From Bacteroidales bacterium (GTDB lineage: Bacteria; Bacteroidota; Bacteroidia; Bacteroidales; WCHB1-69): a stretch of DNA of 8,841 nucleotides. The position numbers and the translations under genes were made by a program. Shown here piece by piece: positions 1-5,477 of this stretch (its first letter is position 1; the number at the start of each line of letters is the position of its first letter). Below the pieces are notes generated by a model. The model searched no databases and was not told the origin of the DNA. It worked only from the letters and a program-made list of their open reading frames with translations. The DNA lies in the NCBI GenBank assembly GCA_012838875.1, contig DUOL01000010.1:1-8841 (forward strand). The letters run 5' to 3'.

Positions 1-548
1 CTACCGCTCAATTTAATCTTAATAACTCAGCCGGTAGTTTAATTCAATTATCCTCAAAATCAGAGGTGCTTTTTAATCAAAAAAAACTAAAATTAATAGA
101 AGATAAAGAGAATCAGAAGATTTTCTACTCTATTAAGTCCGACGAAATCCTCCCCAAAAAACTTATTTTTGAATACACAAATGATATTAAGAATACATTT
201 ATCAATAAAGTTTATATCAATCCTATTGTTATTCGTGGGAAAGATATTAAAATCAATAAGCAAGAGGGAGTTGTCATTCCTTTTATCGGCGAAACATTCT
301 CTTTAGACGAAACGCTTGATTGCATTATTACTGTAAATAATACAATCATTTCTAACTTTTCTCCCGATATTAATAGTGAAAGAAAAATTATTTTTCTTTC
401 ACCATCTAATTTAGCCAATATAAATAACGGAGAATACACACTTCACTTTGTGCGTAGACAAAGCTCCACACAAGTTTTTGCAATGGACAGAGGTGGTTAT
501 TGGGAAACTGAATATTTCTCTAAGAAAATATCTATTTCGATTAATTAG
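1..548 (+). CDS. C-terminal part of an unrecognised beta-rich protein (5' truncated by window)
   Basis: The reading frame is open from base 3 with no stop upstream, so the gene begins before the window and only its last 181 residues are seen. The GTG at 66 is an internal valine codon and not a convincing start. The fragment has short alternating hydrophobic/polar stretches (for example KIIFLSPSNL and YTLHFVRRQSS) that suggest beta strands, and it ends in KKISISIN. There are no transmembrane spans, no cysteine cluster and no catalytic motif that I recognise. It could be the C-terminal beta-sandwich domain of a surface or secreted protein, but this is a guess from composition. It converges on the lipoprotein gene, with only nine bases between the two stop codons. 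I am confident that it is coding and give no function. Confidence 0.7.
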   Translation, partial: TAQFNLNNSAGSLIQLSSKSEVLFNQKKLKLIEDKENQKIFYSIKSDEILPKKLIFEYTNDIKNTFINKVYINPIVIRGKDIKINKQEGVVIPFIGETFSLDETLDCIITVNNTIISNFSPDINSERKIIFLSPSNLANINNGEYTLHFVRRQSSTQVFAMDRGGYWETEYFSKKISISIN

Positions 549-551
549 CAA

Positions 552-566
552 TGTAAATTATTTACA
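552..566. repeat. Short perfect inverted repeat at convergent gene ends
   Basis: TGTAAAT and ATTTACA are perfect inverted copies around a single central T. The repeat lies across the junction where the plus-strand gene (stop 548) and the minus-strand lipoprotein gene (stop 558-560) meet. It could form a weak hairpin and act in transcript termination from either side. The stem is AT-rich and no clear U-tract follows on the plus strand, so the terminator role is only a possibility. Confidence 0.25.
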
Positions 567-773
567 CTCAATCCCTGTTTTTTTGTCTCCAACAACTACA
601 ACCGTATTTTTTTCGCTACAATTTTTTTCACCGCGTGCTAGTGGAACAGTATAAGTTTCTTCTTCAACGCCTTGTACCCAATGTTTACAAGTGCAAACTT
701 TTTGACAAGAGCTAAAAATGAAAACAAAAAGAAAAACGATTCCAAGGATTGATAAAATTTGTCTTTTTTTCAT
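558..773 (-). CDS. Small cysteine-rich lipoprotein of unknown function
   Basis: This 71-residue protein has a charged start (MKKRQ), a hydrophobic stretch at about residues 6-20 and a lipobox-like FSSC with Cys23 as the likely lipid-attachment residue. That predicts export by Sec and lipid anchoring in the envelope. The mature part has only about 48 residues but carries four more cysteines (C27, C29, C52, C70), with CTC just after the anchor. They could form two disulfides or bind metal. I know no family with this pattern. The ATG at 771-773 is chosen because the signal peptide starts directly there. A promoter candidate lies just upstream at 807-836. It appears to be a single-gene unit, separated from the next minus-strand gene by 134 bases. 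Confidence 0.72.
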   Translation of the reverse strand: MKKRQILSILGIVFLFVFIFSSCQKVCTCKHWVQGVEEETYTVPLARGEKNCSEKNTVVVVGDKKTGIECK

Positions 774-806
774 AATTCTTTAAATTTAAAATTAATACTT
801 AATTAT

Positions 807-836
807 TCAATTTAGATTGAAAATTCAAAATTCAAA
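807..836 (-). promoter_or_regulatory. Candidate Bacteroidota-type promoter for the lipoprotein gene
   Basis: Read on the minus strand there is a TTTG (833-836), an 18-base spacer, then TAAATTGA (807-814). This approximates the Bacteroidota pattern of TTTG, about 19 bases, then TAnnTTTG. The last two bases of the -7 box do not match. The implied leader before the start codon at 773 is about 25-30 bases. The surrounding sequence is very AT-rich, and repeated AATTC/CAAAA units could give this match by chance. Confidence 0.3.
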
Positions 837-907
837 AATACACTTTTTTTCAATAAGAATGTTCGCACTTCCGATTTTCGTATATTTTATTGCAAGACAA
901 GTTTGCA

Positions 908-1546
908 TTACTCTTTCACTTTTGACTTAATCTTATTCACAAGGATAAGCATATAGATAATGTTATCACGTGGTTTTTGATACTCTTGAACAAGAGGTTG
1001 TAATACCTCAATCATTTCTTTCTCAAAGACTTCCTCTTTTTCCTCACCGTATCTTTCTTGTATGAATTTATAAACGTCTTCTTTCTTAAACTCAAAGTAA
1101 GTAATATCATCACTGTCAACAACATTGCCTGTTTTAGCTAAGGTCTGTTTAATATGATGAATTTTTTCAAAAGGTTTCAGGTCGATAGGTGGCTCGTCAG
1201 TGATAAAGAAAGCAAATATCTTAAAACATTTATAGAATACGACATTCTTTTTCGTAAAGTAATCTTCGATAAAACTTCTATAACGTTTCATGTCAGAGAG
1301 GGGAAGTATCTCACCTGACACAAAAACATTCTTTTTACTTTTTACCATAAAATGCATATAAACATGATAAAGCCAATAATAGAATCGAGTCTTTGGCAGT
1401 CGCTTAACAACAGGGATAAGGTCTTTATCAACCTTCACACAATCTCGGTCTACTTTCCGATTATAAAGTAAAAATATGTAATGGTCATTAACTTTTACAA
1501 TGTTATGTAAGTAGCGGAAACTTAAAATCAAAAATAGTGTAAGCAT
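908..1546 (-). CDS. Unrecognised 212-residue protein
   Basis: I do not recognise this protein. It has 212 residues with a short hydrophobic beginning (MLTLFLILSFRYL), an aromatic-rich stretch near residues 55-68 (FYYWLYHVYMHFM), and another hydrophobic patch at about 103-115. The second half is strongly charged and probably helical, with Glu/Lys-rich sequence at about 150-190. The N-terminus is not a clear cleavable signal, so the protein may be membrane-associated or cytoplasmic. The ATG at 1546 has no Shine-Dalgarno, which is usual in this phylum. The gene lies 30 bases downstream of the small gene ending at 1577 and is in the same frame as it, so the two are probably co-transcribed and could be parts of one broken gene. 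It is much more AT-rich than the plus-strand operon, which may point to different ancestry. Confidence 0.55.
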   Translation of the reverse strand: MLTLFLILSFRYLHNIVKVNDHYIFLLYNRKVDRDCVKVDKDLIPVVKRLPKTRFYYWLYHVYMHFMVKSKKNVFVSGEILPLSDMKRYRSFIEDYFTKKNVVFYKCFKIFAFFITDEPPIDLKPFEKIHHIKQTLAKTGNVVDSDDITYFEFKKEDVYKFIQERYGEEKEEVFEKEMIEVLQPLVQEYQKPRDNIIYMLILVNKIKSKVKE

Positions 1547-1576
1547 ATTTAAAAGTATTTAGATGTAAGTAGTGTA

Positions 1577-1828
1577 TTAGTTAAGATTTAATTCTACAAG
1601 GATAGCGACCTTAACTTGGTTAAACTTCTTTCTCCGCTTTTTATTTTCTCTACGCTTTTTTTTTAATAAATAAAAATCAATCAGTTTCCTTTTAAAAAAC
1701 AGAAGTCTCTTCATAAAATCAAATTTTAAATATGGAAAAAAATCCTCCCCTTCTGGGTTTCTATCTGTCTTAATAATAGGTGGTAATTTATAAAGACAGC
1801 GGTTTTGCTTTTCTATTTTTCTCTTCAT
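1577..1828 (-). CDS. Unrecognised small Lys/Arg-rich protein
   Basis: This 83-residue protein is rich in Lys and Arg, with a dense basic run at about residues 57-68 (KKKRRENKKRRKK) and a phenylalanine-rich middle. No signal peptide, membrane span or named domain is visible. The basic composition could mean nucleic-acid binding, but low-complexity AT-rich sequence often yields such peptides. In favour of a real gene, a good AAGGA (1839-1843, minus strand) lies ten bases before the ATG and a perfect TAnnTTTG box lies further upstream. It precedes the 212-residue gene in the same direction and frame. Confidence 0.42.
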   Translation of the reverse strand: MKRKIEKQNRCLYKLPPIIKTDRNPEGEDFFPYLKFDFMKRLLFFKRKLIDFYLLKKKRRENKKRRKKFNQVKVAILVELNLN

Positions 1829-1838
1829 TCTTCACATA

Positions 1839-1843
1839 TCCTT
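1839..1843 (-). promoter_or_regulatory. Shine-Dalgarno-like AAGGA before the small basic protein
   Basis: AAGGA on the minus strand sits ten bases ahead of the ATG at 1828. Few genes in this window have such a site, so it supports that start and the reality of the small gene. Confidence 0.45.
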
Positions 1844-1886
1844 TTTAATGTAAGTCATCAACCTTCCTCTCCAAAAAATAGAATTA

Positions 1887-1894
1887 CAAAAATA
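1887..1894 (-). promoter_or_regulatory. TAnnTTTG -7 box candidate for the minus-strand gene pair
   Basis: On the minus strand this is TATTTTTG, a perfect match to the Bacteroidota -7 consensus TAnnTTTG. It lies about 58 bases ahead of the start at 1828. No matching TTTG element is seen at the expected distance upstream, so only half of the promoter is supported. Confidence 0.35.
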
Positions 1895-2165
1895 AAAAAA
1901 ATTTACATATAAATATACGCTTTTCTTATCGCTAAAAATGAAATTTTAATCATTATTTTTCTCAGGAATGTGTTGCCGCCGAACAGGGTTCGATGAAGGA
2001 GATACGCTTGAATTAAAAAAAAGGAATTATAAGTTAGTTAAGCTCAATATTGTTTTTAATTAATATTTTTTTGTTTCGCAAGATAGTGCGGCAACTTTTC
2101 AGTATTAAAATTGTTTATAATCTATAAACCACACCTTCACACTAAATATAAACCCTAATTTAACG

Positions 2166-2723
2166 ATGCCCGAAAAACAATTAATAGAAAGGATTCTTTC
2201 AGGTGATAAGGAGGCTTTTCGACTATTGATGGAAAAATACCAACAGCAAGTGTTTCACGTGGCTATCGGTTTTGTTCATTCACGAGAAGATGCGGAAGAT
2301 ATTACACAAGAAGTTTTTATACGGGTGTATCGTGCCTTGCGTTCATTTAAAGAAAAATCGCTGTTCTCTACGTGGCTATACCGCATTACGCTAAATACCG
2401 CTATGAACTATGTCAATAAAAACAGAAGGCGTAATTTACTTACTGACGCAAGCAATAGTCTGATGAGCTTGTTTAATAAAAGCAATGAGGAGAGAGATGC
2501 CCAACAAAAACTTGAAACAACGGAGATAGAAAAAAATATACAAAAAGCTATTGACGAATTACCGGAAAAACAACGTAAAGCCTTCATATTAAGCAAGTAT
2601 GAGGATTTACCTCAACGCGAAATTGCTGAAATCATGCAAACTTCCGAAGGAGCAGTGGAACAACTTTTGGTGCGTGCGAAAAAAAGTTTGCAAAAAAAAT
2701 TGGCACACATCGTAGGAAATTGA
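2166..2723 (+). CDS. ECF-family RNA polymerase sigma factor (sigma-70 family, RpoE-like)
   Basis: This 185-residue protein has the usual ECF size and layout. Region 2 spans about residues 20-88 and includes the core-binding and -10 recognition segment DAEDITQEVFIRVYRAL followed by FSTWLYRITLN. Region 4 spans about 125-178 with the typical LPEKQRKAF entry and a helix-turn-helix at about 149-170 (PQREIAEIMQTSEGAVEQLL). Region 3 is absent, as expected for the family. It would direct RNA polymerase to a small regulon, most likely including its own operon. The gene is followed at once by a short membrane protein and a Spy-like sensor, the usual arrangement of an ECF switch that responds to an envelope signal. 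The family is certain; the signal and target promoter are not shown by the sequence. Confidence 0.95.
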   Translation: MPEKQLIERILSGDKEAFRLLMEKYQQQVFHVAIGFVHSREDAEDITQEVFIRVYRALRSFKEKSLFSTWLYRITLNTAMNYVNKNRRRNLLTDASNSLMSLFNKSNEERDAQQKLETTEIEKNIQKAIDELPEKQRKAFILSKYEDLPQREIAEIMQTSEGAVEQLLVRAKKSLQKKLAHIVGN

Positions 2724-2773
2724 AAAATTTATTGTCTAACAATATAAAACAAAAGCGAAAAAAATATAAGCGC

Positions 2774-3073
2774 ATGAAACTTGATAAACAGATAGAGGAT
2801 TTTATTCGAAAAGAGAAAGAGGTGAAAGTCAACCCATATCTTGCCACACGCGTACTAGCGAAGTTGGAAGAAAAGAATGAACCCGTAGTTTTTGGAACAA
2901 TCGCTCCGATATGGAAAAAAGTGGCAGTCGCCGCCAGCTTTGCTTTGGTAATTGCAATGGGTCTTGGATTGGGAAGTATGGTAAAAGGGGAGAAAAAATA
3001 TATACCCATCAATATTAACGATGTACATCTTGAAAACCTTAACCTTTATACATTTACCGATTATGAAGAATAA
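2774..3073 (+). CDS. Putative anti-sigma factor, short single-span membrane protein
   Basis: The protein has 99 residues from ATG 2774. A charged cytoplasmic N-terminal part of about 48 residues (DKQIEDFIRKEKEV, then NPYLATRVLAKLEEKNEP) leads to one hydrophobic span (VAVAASFALVIAMGLGLGSM), and a short tail of about 30 residues ends in FTDYEE. I infer that the N-terminal part binds the neighbouring sigma factor, because of position and topology; no His/Cys zinc-anti-sigma motif is present. A longer form could start at TTG 2720, overlapping the sigma stop codon by four bases and giving 117 residues. The extra residues are mostly Lys and Asn, so I prefer the ATG. Its end overlaps the next gene by 11 bases, which suggests coupled translation. 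Confidence 0.72.
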   Translation: MKLDKQIEDFIRKEKEVKVNPYLATRVLAKLEEKNEPVVFGTIAPIWKKVAVAASFALVIAMGLGLGSMVKGEKKYIPININDVHLENLNLYTFTDYEE

Positions 3074-3596
3074 AACAAAAATATTAGTTTGGACTATCGT
3101 CTTATTAGCGATACTAAACCTGACAACAATCATTTCTATCTTTCATCACAGATATAAAGACAAACAAGCTGCTGAAACCGTGATTATTACAGGAAAAGGA
3201 CAAAATCCGCTGAACGGAAGATTCTTTATGCAAGAGGTGGGATTCGACAATGAACAAATGGAACAATTCAGGCAAATAAACCGACAATTTAAGCCGAAAT
3301 CCAATCAAATAATTTGGCAAATGGATAGCATTAAAGAGTTGATTTTCGAGGAGTTAAATAAACAAAATGTTGATACAACAAAACTACAACAACTAAACAT
3401 GAGATTCGGAGAATTACACGCAGAGCTGAAAGATGAAACCAATAAATTTTACTTAAAATTAAAAGAGATTGCCAAAAAAGAGCAAATTGAAAAAATAAAA
3501 AATGCTTTTGAACCTCTCTTCTATCAAAAAAACTGCAAAAATGGTCATAGGCATAGAGGAGGCAGGCAAGAGCAATGCTTTCAAGAGGAATTTTAA
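3063..3596 (+). CDS. Membrane-anchored Spy/CpxP/CnrR-like periplasmic (metal or stress) sensor
   Basis: The protein has 177 residues from ATG 3063. One N-terminal hydrophobic span (about residues 7-28, ILVWTIVLLAILNLTTIISI) acts as a membrane anchor. The rest is a helical periplasmic domain with the segment GRFFMQEVGFDNEQMEQF (52-69), then long Gln/Glu/Lys-rich helices at about 70-150. This matches the style of the Spy/CpxP heavy-metal resistance superfamily, whose members sense metals or misfolded proteins and partner ECF sigma systems (for example CnrR in the CnrYXH switch). The C-terminal tail is Cys/His-rich (C158, H162, H164, C172) and could bind metal. The longer frame starting at 3021 is rejected because it adds 14 residues overlapping the anti-sigma gene and places residues before the natural MKNK start. 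The metal role is inferred. Confidence 0.8.
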   Translation: MKNKTKILVWTIVLLAILNLTTIISIFHHRYKDKQAAETVIITGKGQNPLNGRFFMQEVGFDNEQMEQFRQINRQFKPKSNQIIWQMDSIKELIFEELNKQNVDTTKLQQLNMRFGELHAELKDETNKFYLKLKEIAKKEQIEKIKNAFEPLFYQKNCKNGHRHRGGRQEQCFQEEF

Positions 3597-3633
3597 AATT
3601 AAAACAGAATAATCAATTATTAAAACCAAAAAA

Positions 3634-3638
3634 AGGAG
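3634..3638 (+). promoter_or_regulatory. Strong Shine-Dalgarno (AGGAG) before the repeat protein
   Basis: AGGAG lies nine bases ahead of ATG 3648. It stands out in a window where most starts lack any such site. It fixes this start and suggests that the secreted protein is made at higher level than its neighbours. Confidence 0.6.
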
Positions 3639-3647
3639 AAACAAATT

Positions 3648-4097
3648 ATGAAAACAACAATTTTTACCATTGCCTTGGCAATGATGACCATGGTAGCTTT
3701 CGGTCAAGAGAATCAATCCATAAAAGCTGCTGACAAAGCTCAACCTGAAACGAAAATTCAGACAGAGAAAAAAGCTCAGCCCGTAAAGAATGTTCAAACA
3801 GAAAAGAATGTTCAAAAACGAAAAGGTCCTAATTTCGTTGACAAAGATAACAACGGGAAATGCGACAACTTTGAAAAAGGAACTCGCAAGGGAGATGGTA
3901 AGGGACGAGACGGCAAAGGAAAATTTTTCGTGGACAAGAATAACGACGGTATTTGCGACAACTACCAAAATGGAAATCGTCAAGGAAAAGGAAAACAACT
4001 CGGCAAAAAAGCTCAAGGACAAAAACGAGGACCAAATTTCGTAGATAAAAACAATAACGGCATCTGCGACCATCGAGAAAATAAAAACAAAAAATAA
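3648..4097 (+). CDS. Secreted protein with three Asp/Asn-Gly-Cys EF-hand-like loop repeats
   Basis: The protein has 149 residues. MKTTIFTIALAMMTMVAFGQ is a classic signal peptide with cleavage near AFG/Q, so the protein is periplasmic or exported. A Lys/Gln/Thr-rich linker (about 21-58) follows. Then come three copies of a 19-residue unit, at 60-78, 91-109 and 128-146, with a core F-V-D-K-(D/N)-N-(N/D)-G-x-C-D. The spaced Asp/Asn residues followed by Gly resemble the calcium loop of EF-hands, dockerin and thrombospondin type 3 repeats. Each copy carries one invariant Cys (C72, C103, C140), which is unusual for those families. Gly/Lys-rich linkers separate the units. The gene lies between the metal-sensor-like gene and the pqqD-like gene, so a metal-binding or envelope-stress role is a reasonable inference. 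I know no named family that matches in full. Confidence 0.75.
   Translation: MKTTIFTIALAMMTMVAFGQENQSIKAADKAQPETKIQTEKKAQPVKNVQTEKNVQKRKGPNFVDKDNNGKCDNFEKGTRKGDGKGRDGKGKFFVDKNNDGICDNYQNGNRQGKGKQLGKKAQGQKRGPNFVDKNNNGICDHRENKNKK
3825..4085 (+). repeat. Three tandem-like coding repeats (57 bp units) in the secreted protein
   Basis: The units lie at 3825-3881, 3918-3974 and 4029-4085, with start-to-start spacings of 93 and 111 bases. Units 1 and 3 are closest at the protein level (both begin GPNFVDK) and unit 2 begins GKFFVDK. The DNA copies have drifted while the Asp, Gly and Cys positions are kept, so the repeats are under protein-level selection and not fresh duplications. Confidence 0.7.
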
Positions 4098-4165
4098 AAT
4101 GATAGAAAATTCGTTCTAATAGTTAATTATAAAAGTTACAAAATTTCAATATAGACAAAATTAAA

Positions 4166-4411
4166 ATGAAAGTCCGAAAAAACATAGCAATTAGTGAAAA
4201 CGGCTTTATCTTCAATCCATTGACCGGAGATAGTTTCAGTGTCAATGAAACGGGCGTTTTCATTCTTCAAAAGTTAAAAGAGGAGGAAAGTGAAGCGACT
4301 ATTCTTCAAAATTTGATGGACGAATATGAGTTAGACGCCCACACAGCCGAGAAAGATTTGAACGATTTTTTATCCATGCTGCAAAACTATCAATTGACTA
4401 CCAATGAATAA
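4166..4411 (+). CDS. PqqD-like protein (small winged-helix peptide-binding fold)
   Basis: The protein has 81 residues. The N-terminal half has the PqqD-type signature: a short strand, then GFIFNPLTGDSFSVNETG (residues 13-30), then a helix beginning VFILQKL and an acidic second helix region (DAHTAEKDLNDFLSML). PqqD-family proteins bind precursor peptides and hand them to a modifying enzyme; the same fold is the RiPP recognition element in many peptide pathways. Here it stands alone with no radical SAM partner. Its stop codon overlaps the ATP-grasp start by eight bases, so translation of the two is coupled and the partner is probably that ligase. No precursor peptide is evident nearby. The leader is 68 bases with no clear promoter, so read-through from the upstream genes is likely. 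Confidence 0.85.
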   Translation: MKVRKNIAISENGFIFNPLTGDSFSVNETGVFILQKLKEEESEATILQNLMDEYELDAHTAEKDLNDFLSMLQNYQLTTNE

Positions 4412-5453
4412 ACGAAAAATTACCGTAGCAGCGACCGGACTAAACAATATTGACAGTCCGGGACCTGGAATTCCCGTTATTCGCGGACTAAAAGAGAGCG
4501 AAACTTTAGATATTCGCATTGTGGGTTTATCGTACGAAACGCTCGAACCCGGAATTTATATGCACGACTTAGTGGATAAAGTGTACCAATTACCTCTGCC
4601 GACCGCCGGTTCTGCGGTACTCAAAGAGAGATTAAGATATATCGCAAGTCAGGAGAAAATTGACGTGCTAATCCCCAATTTTGACGCAGAGCTGCACAAT
4701 TTTATCAAAATTCAAGATGACCTTAAAAATGAGTTGAATATTGCTACTTTTCTGCCGTCACAAGCTATTTTTGATGAGCGTCAGAAGTCTGAATTAGGTA
4801 AGTTTGGCGAAAAATATGGCGTAAAAGTTCCTGAAAGTCACATGATTAATCAGGTAACGGAAATCAGAAAATTGGAAGAGAGCTTACATTATCCGATGGT
4901 CATTAAGGGACGCTATTACGATGCTTACATTGCTCTGACTTACGAGCAAGCAAGTAACTATTTTTACAAAATAATAGCAAAATGGGGATATCCCGTTATT
5001 GTTCAAGAGTTCGTAACCGGCACGGAAGTCAACGTAACGGCTATTGGCGATGGAAAAGGGACGTGCATAGGTGCTGTTGCAATGCGCAAACTGTACATCA
5101 CGGACAAAGGTAAAGCATGGTCGGGTATTTCGTTGGAAGATGACGAACTATTGGATATTTCCAAAAGGGTGATAGAAAACAGCAAATGGCGCGGCGGTTG
5201 CGAATTGGAGTTTATCAAAACTAAAGATGATGAATATTACCTACTCGAAATGAACCCCCGTTTCCCCGCTTGGGTCTATCTTGCCAACGGTTGCGGACAA
5301 AATCACCCCGAAGCACTTGTCAAAATGGCACTCGGCGAAGAGGTTAAACCTTTCACAAACTATCAAAGCGGTAAAATGTTCATCCGCTACTCTTACGACC
5401 TAATCGTAGATATATCGGAATTTCAACAAATCTCCACAATGGGGGAAAGATAA
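4404..5453 (+). CDS. ATP-grasp ligase (carbamoyl-phosphate-synthase / PylC-like type)
   Basis: The protein has 349 residues. The N-terminal Rossmann-like pre-ATP-grasp domain (about 5-120) starts with ITVAATGLNNIDSPGPGIPV, a variant of the NxxDxPGPG pattern seen in CarB-like ATP-grasp proteins. The ATP-grasp fold follows: lysine in MVIKGR (K168), adenine-clamp segment VIVQEFVTGTEVNV (198-211), and metal/phosphate residues in GGCELEF (E267, E269) and LLEMNPRFPAW (E282, N284, R286). All key residues look intact. Such enzymes activate a carboxylate as acyl phosphate and join it to an amine, giving an amide or peptide bond. The substrate cannot be read from sequence. Tight coupling to the PqqD-like gene suggests action on a peptide or carried substrate, and the decarboxylase gene 24 bases downstream suggests an amino-acid-derived partner. 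It is not a full CarB, which is about three times longer. Confidence 0.92.
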   Translation: MNKRKITVAATGLNNIDSPGPGIPVIRGLKESETLDIRIVGLSYETLEPGIYMHDLVDKVYQLPLPTAGSAVLKERLRYIASQEKIDVLIPNFDAELHNFIKIQDDLKNELNIATFLPSQAIFDERQKSELGKFGEKYGVKVPESHMINQVTEIRKLEESLHYPMVIKGRYYDAYIALTYEQASNYFYKIIAKWGYPVIVQEFVTGTEVNVTAIGDGKGTCIGAVAMRKLYITDKGKAWSGISLEDDELLDISKRVIENSKWRGGCELEFIKTKDDEYYLLEMNPRFPAWVYLANGCGQNHPEALVKMALGEEVKPFTNYQSGKMFIRYSYDLIVDISEFQQISTMGER

Positions 5454-5477
5454 AACTAAAAACTCAAAAATTTCAAT

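Larger units (their letters stand above)
1829..2165. other. Divergent intergenic region with GC-rich inverted repeat
   Basis: These 337 bases separate the minus-strand gene pair from the sigma-factor gene and should hold the control regions of both. The stretch is very AT-rich except for two GC-rich patches. GTTGCCGC at 1972-1979 is the exact reverse complement of GCGGCAAC at 2088-2095. Just inside the first arm, CGAAC (1980-1984), AGG and GTTCG (1988-1992) form a tight hairpin. A 31-codon frame opens at 1968 and closes at 2061-2063, but I have no support for it as a gene. The pattern could be a structured leader RNA, a small RNA, an operator for the sigma factor, or the scar of an old insertion. 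Confidence 0.4.

Noticed and set aside
1980..2000. GGGTTCGAT resembling a tRNA T-loop
   Set aside because: No acceptor, D-arm or anticodon stem can be drawn around it, and the five-base stem on the 3' side is missing.
1968..2063. 31-codon frame in the leader of the sigma gene, beginning MCCRRTGFDEGDTLE
   Set aside because: There is no ribosome binding site beyond a weak AGG three bases before the ATG, no known family and no conserved context. The GC-rich bases are better explained as the inverted-repeat structure, though a remnant of an older gene cannot be excluded.
2116..2121. TATAAT as a -10 box for the sigma gene
   Set aside because: There is no -35 partner at the right distance, and Bacteroidota primary promoters use TAnnTTTG. 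A chance match is likely in AT-rich DNA.
2632..3012. Minus-strand open frame (126 codons) opposite the sigma and anti-sigma genes
   Set aside because: It is a shadow of the clearly coding sigma region 4 and the anti-sigma frame, and has no recognisable domain.
3459..4073. Long minus-strand open frame (204 codons) opposite the sensor and repeat-protein genes
   Set aside because: It is the complement of Lys-rich plus-strand codons, which gives a false hydrophobic Phe/Leu-rich peptide. The plus-strand genes have signal peptides, repeats and a Shine-Dalgarno.
4166..5453. PQQ biosynthesis cluster
   Set aside because: Only the PqqD-like fold is present; PqqA, PqqB, PqqC and the radical SAM PqqE are absent.
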